This document shows, one piece after another, positions 25,610-33,215 of a stretch of DNA of 64,000 nucleotides. The stretch is from UBA5287 sp041672395 (GTDB lineage Bacteria > Bacteroidota > Bacteroidia > Bacteroidales > Dysgonomonadaceae): positions 1-64,000 of the forward strand of contig JBAYZS010000007.1 in assembly GCA_041672395.1 (NCBI GenBank), given 5' to 3'. Position 1 is the first letter of the stretch, and every line of letters starts with the position of its first letter. Below the pieces are notes generated by a model. That model saw nothing but the letters and a program-made list of their open reading frames with translations. It was not told the origin of the DNA and did not search any database. Both the position numbers and the translations under genes were made by a program.

Positions 25610-27622
25610 TTATCTTTTCATTTCAGTTGTATCGTTTTGCAAGTGTTGAACAGTATCGGAGGCCGACTCCAGTTCACCCCGTTTCATGATATATTCTTTT
25701 CCTGTATCCCAACTCAAATAATCATTTAATCGTCTCGATTTCTTCAACTTATTAAATAATCGATCCGGAGAGATTCCTCTTTCATAACCGTTTAGAGAAT
25801 CATCAATCTCAATTTTCTTTCCCAATGGTACCGCAATCTCAACCACCATTGATTGCAGTCGGAATCCCTGATTAATAGGAATAGAGAAGAATTCAGGGAG
25901 CAATAAAACCGAATCTTTCTGTTGAAATTCATATCTAAATTCCTGAGCATTGTTCTTGGCAACCTTCAAATCATGTTCAGCACTTGAACCAATTAGAGCA
26001 ACATGATATAAGGAGTCGCGGCTTTCCGTAATCTGTATACTTATATCCGAAAACAGCAGCGAATCTTCGTTCAGCGTATAATTTGGCAATCCATCTATCT
26101 CAGAATCAAAGCCGAAACCCGCATCAAAAGTGTAGTAATCTTTCGAATAATTCAACATGTCGACATAAAGTTTATCGCCTTTAACAGATGATAGCTGAAT
26201 ATTCTTTTCATCGTAACTTATTTCCTTAAATTTACCAGTAACACGCGTTGCAAGTACTCCACCCGCAACTATGCCAATAATCCATAACACCACCGTTATC
26301 CAGCCCAAAACAGGATATGCTTTATAGTTGCCTGCACGTCTGATCAACCAAATAACCATCGCCACAACAGGAAGTGCAAAAGCCAATATTATAAACGCCC
26401 ACATGAGCGATGATTCATAGCCTTGATTGATAAACAATGATTTCAGCGAAGCCAGTTCAACATTAGCAAATATAAGTCCCACTGAAACTGCGATCATAAC
26501 CATGCAAATTATTACAGCTGCAAATCCCAAGAAGATTTTGAAGAAAACGAGAATTGCATTGAGGCACCCCGACCGTTCAGGTGTTGGTGTAGCTTTTGCA
26601 GTTCTTGCTGCACTATATTTTGGAGGTTCGGGAGGCAAGTCACCCATATTCACCGTTCCCGCATTAGAAACAACCTCATCCGATTCACCACCGGTATTTG
26701 TCGATATAGAAGAAACTATTCCCGGGTTTGATTCCTCTTTACTTTTCACACTTGCCACGTTATCGCTCACCGTTTCACGTATTGATTTAATGTAATCCTT
26801 CTCGCCCATCATCTCCACTTTTTGTTTAACGGTTGTAGCTTTAGGAACAATAATCCATAGAACGACATAAATAAGTAACACCGTCCAATTAAAGCCCCAC
26901 TTAAAGTCAAAGTCACCAAAAAAAACATTCAACGGGAAGAACGATGCCATTCCAACAACGCTTAACAACAGTGGAATAGTAAATATCAGACGAGGAATCC
27001 ATGCGTCGATTTTGAAATACGCTGCAAATCCGCCGCAAACACCAGCTATTATTTTATCATTAGGATTGCGATACAATCTTTTTGCGATACTCGATTCCAG
27101 AGGCATAGGTTTCAGTATGATCCACAATAAGATATAAACAAAAAAGAGGACGCTGAAAAACACCACAAAAATCAGTCGCATCCAAACCGGGTCGATTTTA
27201 AAATAATTAGCCAAACCGCTGCAGACACCTGCGATGATTTTGTCTTTGCTATCCCGATACAACGACTTTGATTCCGATTGATTATTGTTTTCTTCGAAAG
27301 GTGGAGGCATCGAAGGCTTTGAATGAGAAGCATAATTTTCTTTTTGTGCCTCTTCAAAATCCGAGTCGAAATCCTCAGGCTTACCAATGCTATTCGTTAT
27401 TGCTTCCACATCCTCATCAGTAATCACATTAATTCCATGTTTTAACCTGTTGCCAAACAGTTCAGCAATGCGGTTTTCAATATCATTCACTATTTCGTCG
27501 CCACCCTCTTCACGCGAAAAATAGTTCTTAAGGCTTTCAATATAGCGTTTGAGCATTTCATAAGCTGTCTCTTCAATTGCTATAACCTGACCTTGAAAAT
27601 TTATGTTTATGACCTTTTTCAT
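25610..27622 (-). CDS. PspC-domain membrane protein with two PspC domains
   Basis: A 670-residue membrane protein. Residues 1-95 form a cytoplasmic helical region (FQGQVIAIEETAYEMLKRYI, NRIAELFGNRLKHGINVITDED in part). Two PspC modules follow (about 120-175 and 182-285), each starting RxxxDKIIAGVCxGxAxYFKID, with several transmembrane helices. Then come more helices (about 355-465) and an extracytoplasmic beta-rich domain (DUF2154/LiaF-like) to the end. It lies 9 bp downstream of a PadR regulator, a pairing widespread in Bacteroidota and thought to sense envelope stress. Confidence 0.88.
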   Translation of the reverse strand: MKKVININFQGQVIAIEETAYEMLKRYIESLKNYFSREEGGDEIVNDIENRIAELFGNRLKHGINVITDEDVEAITNSIGKPEDFDSDFEEAQKENYASHSKPSMPPPFEENNNQSESKSLYRDSKDKIIAGVCSGLANYFKIDPVWMRLIFVVFFSVLFFVYILLWIILKPMPLESSIAKRLYRNPNDKIIAGVCGGFAAYFKIDAWIPRLIFTIPLLLSVVGMASFFPLNVFFGDFDFKWGFNWTVLLIYVVLWIIVPKATTVKQKVEMMGEKDYIKSIRETVSDNVASVKSKEESNPGIVSSISTNTGGESDEVVSNAGTVNMGDLPPEPPKYSAARTAKATPTPERSGCLNAILVFFKIFLGFAAVIICMVMIAVSVGLIFANVELASLKSLFINQGYESSLMWAFIILAFALPVVAMVIWLIRRAGNYKAYPVLGWITVVLWIIGIVAGGVLATRVTGKFKEISYDEKNIQLSSVKGDKLYVDMLNYSKDYYTFDAGFGFDSEIDGLPNYTLNEDSLLFSDISIQITESRDSLYHVALIGSSAEHDLKVAKNNAQEFRYEFQQKDSVLLLPEFFSIPINQGFRLQSMVVEIAVPLGKKIEIDDSLNGYERGISPDRLFNKLKKSRRLNDYLSWDTGKEYIMKRGELESASDTVQHLQNDTTEMKR

Positions 27623-27631
27623 AAGATTATG

Positions 27632-27988
27632 TTATTTTGCTTCGTTATTACTTTCTTGAATCGTTTTTTGCGTAACAGCCTCCACTCCATTTGACAATTC
27701 ATTCCATGTCATTTCCAGTAAGGAATAAAAAACTCTTCCTTTATCCGTCAACCTGAAATATTTGCGAGGGGGACCAGATGTACTTTCCACCCATTTGTAG
27801 GCAAGAATCTCGGCATTCTTCAAACGGTTCAATAACGGATATAAAGTTCCTTCCAGCAATTGCAACCCTGAACTTTTCATCTCGTCAATGATATCACCCG
27901 GATAAGCTTCGCCACGTTTGATAATAGAAAGGATGCAATATTCCAGTACTCCTTTCCGCATTTGACTTTGTGTATTCTCTATATTCAT
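27632..27988 (-). CDS. PadR-family transcriptional regulator
   Basis: A 118-residue winged-helix regulator: RKGVLEYCILSIIKRGEAYPG (in part VLEYCILSIIKRGEAYPGD), LLEGTLYPLLNRLKNAEILA and SGPPRKYFRLTDKGR are the PadR signature. It precedes the PspC gene by 9 bp and so is probably co-transcribed with its target. A 29-bp near-palindrome overlaps its promoter and is the likely autoregulatory operator. Confidence 0.93.
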   Translation of the reverse strand: MNIENTQSQMRKGVLEYCILSIIKRGEAYPGDIIDEMKSSGLQLLEGTLYPLLNRLKNAEILAYKWVESTSGPPRKYFRLTDKGRVFYSLLEMTWNELSNGVEAVTQKTIQESNNEAK

Positions 27989-28014
27989 CTTTGTGTTTGA
28001 ATTATATTACGGCA

Positions 28015-28046
28015 CAAATATATAACTTTGCAATGTATTATGCAAT
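28015..28046 (-). promoter_or_regulatory. promoter of the PadR-PspC operon
   Basis: On the minus strand ATTG (28043-28046), 20-bp spacer, TATATTTG (28015-28022). Transcription would start about 20 bases before the PadR ATG. Confidence 0.55.
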
Positions 28047-28053
28047 GCAAAGT
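28025..28053. promoter_or_regulatory. candidate PadR operator (29-bp near-palindrome)
   Basis: Arms ACTTTGCA (28025-28032) and TGCAAAGT (28046-28053) are perfect inverted repeats around a partly symmetric 13-bp centre. It covers the spacer and the -33 element, so a bound dimer would block RNA polymerase. A related half-site, CTTTGCAATGTATKAT, occurs in the GH31 leader at 38103-38118. Confidence 0.6.
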
Positions 28054-28275
28054 ACTAATAAATTTGCCTGTTTAACATTATTTATATTTAATAGCGATTA
28101 AATACAAATTTGACAATATGCTGATAATGGGTCAAAAGGATAAAGTCAGGTTTGGGAATATGAAAACGAAATAATTTCGAATGATTGTGCGAGCATGGTG
28201 AGAGCATAATAAAAGTACGATGAAGTAAAAACAAGAGAATTGCAAAATCTTTACGAGTACAATGCGAGATTATGG

Positions 28276-28341
28276 TGGAAAAATGGTGGGAGCATAGTGA
28301 GAGCATGGTGGGAGCATGGTGGGAGCATGGAGAGAACTTGG
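28276..28341 (+). repeat. 11-bp phased tandem repeat, six units (array 2)
   Basis: Consecutive units TGGAAAAATGG, TGGGAGCATAG, TGAGAGCATGG, TGGGAGCATGG, TGGGAGCATGG, AGAGAACTTGG at exactly 11 bp. Weaker units precede (28188-28242, e.g. TGCGAGCATGG and TGAGAGCATAA) and follow (to 28374). Same consensus as 10151-10194. Confidence 0.85.
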
Positions 28342-28384
28342 TGACAACAAAATCAGGAAAAAGTCGGAAAAGCCAATGATGAAA

Positions 28385-29056
28385 TTACTTCATTTTGATG
28401 TAATACGTTAGTTTGGCTTCAAAGATTCTGTGAGCTGAACGAGCAAAATAATCGCTGCGACGGTTTGGAAATAAATCGGCTAATCCATAATAATATCTGC
28501 CTTCAAGATCAAAATCCCCTGCTTTGGTTTTTAACTCCAATCCAAATCCGCCTGCCAGTCCGTAGTCGAAACGAGTCAGAGAATCAATCGACAAATATTG
28601 ATTTTTATCAGTCGCATCACCCAAATTTCCAACAAGAGCCTCGCTCATAGAGGCATTATCACTGAGTAAGACGCCAATTTGGGGACCCACATTAAAAATG
28701 AAACGCATATTTTTTTTACCAGCATAGACATGGGTCATAAACGGTATTTCGACATAATTCAACGTTCGCATATAAGCAAAATCGGGATTGTCCCTGAACT
28801 TCTCTTTCCAACCACGTTGGGCAAAATTAACTTCAGCAACTATTCCCATATGTTCCTGTGCTATGTATTTTGCAGCAACACCTCCATAATAACCGAGGTG
28901 CATGTCTTGAAACACTTTTTGAGGAGCAAAATCGACAGTTGACAATAGCGGTCCCCCACCTATCCCAACATAAAGTTCAGGTTTAAAATCTCGTTGTGCT
29001 TTAACTTGTAAAACACTGAGGATTAACAACAAAGTTATAAACAGACGGTTTCTCAT
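28385..29056 (-). CDS. PorT-like outer-membrane beta-barrel protein
   Basis: A 223-residue protein with a Sec signal (MRNRLFITLLLILSVLQVKAQ) and the outer-membrane beta-barrel domain typical of PorT-like proteins: YVGIGGGPLLSTVDF, YGGVAAKYIAQEHMGIVAEVNFAQRGW in part, YVEIPFMTHVY and a barrel-closing FEAKLTYYIKMK. Its ATG overlaps the stop of the upstream LysM gene (ATGA), so the two are translationally coupled. Whether it has any link to type IX secretion is unknown; the family name is used broadly. Confidence 0.82.
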   Translation of the reverse strand: MRNRLFITLLLILSVLQVKAQRDFKPELYVGIGGGPLLSTVDFAPQKVFQDMHLGYYGGVAAKYIAQEHMGIVAEVNFAQRGWKEKFRDNPDFAYMRTLNYVEIPFMTHVYAGKKNMRFIFNVGPQIGVLLSDNASMSEALVGNLGDATDKNQYLSIDSLTRFDYGLAGGFGLELKTKAGDFDLEGRYYYGLADLFPNRRSDYFARSAHRIFEAKLTYYIKMK

Positions 29057-31062
29057 TTGCTCTTGTCTATTTTATAAATCATGTTATTGGTGTCGTAATG
29101 AATAAGATATAATCCCGTATTTCTAAAACCGCCCCAGTTATTTACGCGTTCAAAGTAAAAGGCAAACTGTAATGGATTTACATTCACCCTGTTAAGGTTT
29201 TGTTCAAAGTTTATCCCGTTGTTATATAAAGCAGTAAGGAAATACATTCCTATGTCGTATCCATGCATACCAAATCTGGGATAAAGTTTTATTAGATCCC
29301 TTTGATACCATTTTTTGAAATCATTATTAAAATCTTTCACAGCCGGATCATTTTCATCCACGAAGAAAGAAGTATAGATATAAGTACCAAACTTATGATA
29401 ATCGTCTTTAATTTTTTGATCAAATGTTTGCCAAACAGGATATCCAAACAAACGAGTTGTATAAGCGGGATTGGATTCTTGCAATGCCGACAACGATTTC
29501 ATCAGCGATACCAATGCGTTAGATGTATCGGAAGTGGGAATAATCACATTTTCTTTGTTCTGAACAAGCAGCGGAACTATGGTGCTATCCAATCTCGACG
29601 TTATGTCTATCGACTGATACTTAATATTTTTTTTCTTCAAATCAGCTTGCAGCGTTTTAACAAATGCTTCTTTATTGTCCTTGCTTGAATTATCATTTAC
29701 AAACACAATATTTGCCTTGCTGAATGTTTCTAAAAATATCCCTGAAGCTTTTGTGTAAAGATTTTCCTGAAGCGTGTTAACTTGGAATATTTGTCCGTTG
29801 TTCAGCGTTTCCTTTTCAATATTGGAAATAGGAATCACATATTTTATGTTGCGCTCTTTTGAAAAGTCTGAAAGAACTTTAATCTGAGCATCTGTGATTC
29901 CGCCTACAATCAAATTCAATCCCTGCATCTCCATTGTACCCAAAAGACTTTCTAACTTTTGCGTGTTATTGTCGCTTCCAATATCAAATACATATAATTC
30001 TATGTTAGCTCCTTGTTCCTTCAGTTTGCTTACTGCTAAAAGAAAGCCTTCGTAAAACTCCTGAATTCTGAGATGCTGATTATTTGTCTTGTCCAAGAAA
30101 GGCATCAATAACCCTACGTGCATCACTTGTGCTTTAGGCGATTGCTTTGTTCCAGAAAGCAACAGATTAGCACTAGCAATTTTGGCCGAAACATTATCAT
30201 CAAGCAATGCAGATTTTACGGGTATGATAAGTTCCATATTGGTTTTTAAACCATTGGAAACCATGGGGTTTTTTTGTTCAAGTTCTGGAACTGTTACTCC
30301 ATAAGCTTTTGAAATGCTGTACAAAGTTTCACCTTTTACAACTTTGTGAACAATATCTGTAGTCTGCTCTTGATAAGGAGTGAATTTCTCAAATGTTTCA
30401 AAAAATGGAATTCTGATAGTTTTCCCTATCTGAAAAGTGGAAGCAGATAATCCGGGATTAGCGGTAATAATATCTTCGGGTTTGAGCGAATAAGTGCGGG
30501 AAACAGAATAGAGAGTCTCTTTTGGGAGGATGGTATGATATCTGTAGTTCTCTTCTTTTACAACACTAATAGTCTGACGTTGAGGAATATTAAGTACTTG
30601 CCCTTCGTTTATACCTTCTTGTGCTGAGGGATTATTTCGGTAAATCTCTTCTGATGTTGTATTGTACATTTGTGCTATCGCATAAACCGTTTCACCTTTT
30701 TGAACGGTATGCTTAAATGTCAAGTTCTGATCGGGAACTTGTTCCACCGGACTGGTGTTAACCATCGGCATTGAATCTACAGTCTGTGCGGCTGTCCCTT
30801 CGGTGATAGGAATCAAAAGAACCTGACCGTTTTTTAAGCCTTTATTTGCTTCGGGATTAACTCTCAAAATTTCAGCTACGGAGACTGAAAAGGCTCTTGA
30901 AACCGCAAATACACCTTCACCGGGTTGTACTTTGTACTTATAAAAAACCTCACCATTTTGCGTCACAGTTTCATTTGTCACATTTTGAGCTGTTAGTGTG
31001 GAAGTCAAAATTATCATTAAAAATAATGCAACTACTTTCTGAAGGGATTTTATATTTTGCAT
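29053..31062 (-). CDS. four-LysM protein fused to a periplasmic receptor-like domain
   Basis: A 669-residue exported protein (signal MQNIKSLQKVVALFLMIILT, cleavage near TAQ). Four LysM domains, about 41-85, 117-160, 174-219 and 239-281, each with the V(x)KGETLYSIS-type motif, would hold it to peptidoglycan. Residues 310-669 look like a type 1 periplasmic binding fold (GLLMPFLDKTNN, LIVGGITDAQIKVLSDFS, FGMHGYDIGMYFLTAL). The ligand is unknown. It is translationally coupled to the PorT-like barrel downstream. A -7 box (TACTTTTG) is at 31103-31110. Confidence 0.85.
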   Translation of the reverse strand: MQNIKSLQKVVALFLMIILTSTLTAQNVTNETVTQNGEVFYKYKVQPGEGVFAVSRAFSVSVAEILRVNPEANKGLKNGQVLLIPITEGTAAQTVDSMPMVNTSPVEQVPDQNLTFKHTVQKGETVYAIAQMYNTTSEEIYRNNPSAQEGINEGQVLNIPQRQTISVVKEENYRYHTILPKETLYSVSRTYSLKPEDIITANPGLSASTFQIGKTIRIPFFETFEKFTPYQEQTTDIVHKVVKGETLYSISKAYGVTVPELEQKNPMVSNGLKTNMELIIPVKSALLDDNVSAKIASANLLLSGTKQSPKAQVMHVGLLMPFLDKTNNQHLRIQEFYEGFLLAVSKLKEQGANIELYVFDIGSDNNTQKLESLLGTMEMQGLNLIVGGITDAQIKVLSDFSKERNIKYVIPISNIEKETLNNGQIFQVNTLQENLYTKASGIFLETFSKANIVFVNDNSSKDNKEAFVKTLQADLKKKNIKYQSIDITSRLDSTIVPLLVQNKENVIIPTSDTSNALVSLMKSLSALQESNPAYTTRLFGYPVWQTFDQKIKDDYHKFGTYIYTSFFVDENDPAVKDFNNDFKKWYQRDLIKLYPRFGMHGYDIGMYFLTALYNNGINFEQNLNRVNVNPLQFAFYFERVNNWGGFRNTGLYLIHYDTNNMIYKIDKSK

Positions 31063-31102
31063 ATTATCTGATTTATCTATTTAGCCAATTTCTTATAAAT
31101 TA

Positions 31103-31110
31103 CAAAAGTA
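31103..31110 (-). promoter_or_regulatory. -7 box of the LysM-barrel operon
   Basis: TACTTTTG on the minus strand, 41 bp upstream of the LysM gene's ATG; -33 element not clear. Confidence 0.4.
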
Positions 31111-31175
31111 CAATAATATTTTTATTTGACCTTGATACACAAACTAACAAAACTAAAAGAGTTTAAACTATTCAC

Positions 31176-31457
31176 TTACTCGCTCTTTATTATCAACCTG
31201 CCTTGGTCTCTGTACTTCTTATACAAATCGTTGAACTTTACTGCCTTCTTCTCATTATCGACATACTTTTGTTTAATATTTTCTGCTTTATGATACGATT
31301 CTTTAGCTTTCTCAAAATCTAATTCTTGCGCTTGTTTGATAGATTGATTGGTGTATTTGGCCGACTTTTTAGCATCTTTGTCCACTTTGTTACAAGATGA
31401 AATACTTAAAAGAACAAACAAAATAACCAGACTTGTTCCAACATGTTTTATTTTCAT
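31176..31457 (-). CDS. small helical lipoprotein, unknown function
   Basis: A 93-residue lipoprotein (LSISSC, Cys22). The mature part is charged and helical (DKDAKKSAKYTNQSIKQAQEL, KESYHKAENIKQKYVDNEKK in part), perhaps a coiled coil. No family recognised. It lies 10 bp downstream of dnaB and is probably co-transcribed. Confidence 0.7.
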   Translation of the reverse strand: MKIKHVGTSLVILFVLLSISSCNKVDKDAKKSAKYTNQSIKQAQELDFEKAKESYHKAENIKQKYVDNEKKAVKFNDLYKKYRDQGRLIIKSE

Positions 31458-31467
31458 TTTTCTTCTT

Positions 31468-33006
31468 TTAAAATGGAAGTGGATCTTTTATTTCTTGCAG
31501 AAAATCATTTCCGGAACTGTTGATAGGTGGATTTGAATTTTGTTGATTAGTGTTGGCTTTTGATCTGACTTCAATATAATTTTTGTTGCCAACGACCCCA
31601 TCATTCATATTTAAGAACAACGCGTATTCGCTTTCAAACTTGAGTCGCACAAATCCGGTAGGACCGTTTCTATGTTTTGCTATGATGATTTCAGCAAGTC
31701 CTTGCAACGAATTTCCATTTTCATCTTCCATGATCTTATAATATTCAGGTCGGTGAATAAAACAAACGATATCCGCATCCTGCTCGATAGCTCCCGACTC
31801 ACGAAGATCCGACAACTGCGGTCTTTTTCCCTCGCTCGATCCAGCCTGTCTGTTTTCCACACCACGGTTCAACTGCGAAAGAGCTATGATTGGAATGTTC
31901 AATTCTTTGGCTAATCCCTTGAGTGATCGTGAAATGGTACTTACCTCCTGCTCTCGACTACCAAAACTCATTCCACTTGCGTTCATCAACTGCAAATAGT
32001 CGATAATGATTGCTTTAACATTGTGCTCGCGTACCAGTCGACGTGCTTTTGTTCTTAACTCAAAAACCGACAAACTAGGAGTATCATCTACAAATATGGG
32101 AGCATCATACAGTTGTTTTATCTTGGCATCAAGCAATTCCCATTCTTCCGGCACCAGTTGACCATTTTTGATTTTATCACCCGGAATTCTTGAAACATTC
32201 ATGATGAGTCGGTTAACCAATTGAACATTTGACATCTCAAGTGAAAACACCGCCACCGGTTGTTGATAATCTACTGCAATATTTTTTGCCATTGACAGTA
32301 CAAAAGCCGTTTTTCCCATGGCAGGACGAGCAGCTAAAATTACAAAGTCGGAGTTTTGCCATCCAGAAGTCATCTTATCAAGTTCATGAAATCCAGAAGC
32401 CAGTCCACTCATACCATCGGTACGGTTAGCTGCTTTCTGCAGATTATCCATCGCCTCTTTGATGATTGGATTGATCTGTATAACATCCTTTTTAACGTTC
32501 CTTTGTGAAATTTCAAAAAGCCGACCTTCTGTTTCCTGCATTAAATCGTCAACATCAACTGTCTCGTCAAATGCTTGTTGAGTTATACTTGACGAAAAAG
32601 TAATCAACTGACGTGCAAGGTATTTCTGCGCAATAATACGGGAGTGATATTCAATGTGAGCAGCAGAGGCAACTTTTTCGGATAACTCGGCAACGTAAAT
32701 GGTTCCGCCCGCCTGTTCCAGTTCCCCTCGTCGTTTCAGTTCCTCAACAACAGTAAGCACGTCAATCGGCTTTTGTTGCATTGCCAACCCTTGAATGGCT
32801 CCGTAAACTAGTTGATGGGTAGGATCATAAAAACTTTCGGGTTTGAGAATATCACTGACAACCGAATAGGCGTCTACTTCAAGCATTAACGCTCCAAGTA
32901 CAGCTTCTTCTAATTCTTTGGCTTGCGGTGGCAATTTTCCAACATCGGGTATCATTATGGTCTTCTCTACAACCTTTGTGTTTTTATTTTGTCTCTTATT
33001 TTCCAT
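31468..33006 (-). CDS. dnaB: replicative DNA helicase
   Basis: The hexameric replicative helicase, 512 residues from the ATG at 33006. The frame extends to a TTG at 33111, but the extra 35 residues (Ile-rich, then NNNSEIQ) are unlike the family, and MENKRQNK is a normal start. N-terminal domain: PPQAKELEEAVLGALMLE; linker; RecA-like domain with ARPAMGKTAF (Walker A), VFSLEM, DDTPSLS, IIIDYLQLM (Walker B) and SQLNRGVE. No intein is present. Confidence 0.96.
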   Translation of the reverse strand: MENKRQNKNTKVVEKTIMIPDVGKLPPQAKELEEAVLGALMLEVDAYSVVSDILKPESFYDPTHQLVYGAIQGLAMQQKPIDVLTVVEELKRRGELEQAGGTIYVAELSEKVASAAHIEYHSRIIAQKYLARQLITFSSSITQQAFDETVDVDDLMQETEGRLFEISQRNVKKDVIQINPIIKEAMDNLQKAANRTDGMSGLASGFHELDKMTSGWQNSDFVILAARPAMGKTAFVLSMAKNIAVDYQQPVAVFSLEMSNVQLVNRLIMNVSRIPGDKIKNGQLVPEEWELLDAKIKQLYDAPIFVDDTPSLSVFELRTKARRLVREHNVKAIIIDYLQLMNASGMSFGSREQEVSTISRSLKGLAKELNIPIIALSQLNRGVENRQAGSSEGKRPQLSDLRESGAIEQDADIVCFIHRPEYYKIMEDENGNSLQGLAEIIIAKHRNGPTGFVRLKFESEYALFLNMNDGVVGNKNYIEVRSKANTNQQNSNPPINSSGNDFLQEIKDPLPF

Positions 33007-33170
33007 CTTTCTTTTTCCAAATTTATCTGTAAAGATACTTTGGATTTCTGAATTGTTATTCACAAAATCAAAAAAGCTGTTGATAATTATTATTATCATA
33101 ATTGAAATCAATTGATCATAAAAATAATTGGCATGTTAAAGGTAAAATTCAATAAATGGAATGAGTTTAT

Positions 33171-33178
33171 TATCTTTG
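33171..33178 (+). promoter_or_regulatory. -7 box of dsbD
   Basis: TATCTTTG, perfect TAnnTTTG, 38 bp before the ATG. The -33 region is not clear. Confidence 0.5.
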
Positions 33179-33215
33179 TGACTAATTTTTATTTAAATAC
33201 ATATTAGATAATAAT

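Larger units (their letters stand above)
27989..28384. other. 396-bp intergenic region with PadR operator and 11-bp repeat array
   Basis: No gene is supported. It contains the PadR promoter and operator at the left, an AT-rich stretch, scattered repeat-like units (28188-28242) and the main 11-bp array (28276-28341). A 72-codon minus-strand frame here is a by-product of the repeats. Confidence 0.7.

Noticed and set aside
28088..28306. A 72-codon minus-strand frame with repeated CSHH motifs
   Set aside because: It is produced by reading the 11-bp repeats; no start signal, no family features, and it lies in a promoter region.
10151..28341. The 11-bp arrays as CRISPR
   Set aside because: Units are far too short, contiguous without spacers, and no cas genes are present.
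33007..33111. N-terminal extension of DnaB
   Set aside because: It begins at a TTG, is Ile/Asn-rich and unlike the family; the ATG at 33006 gives a normal DnaB.
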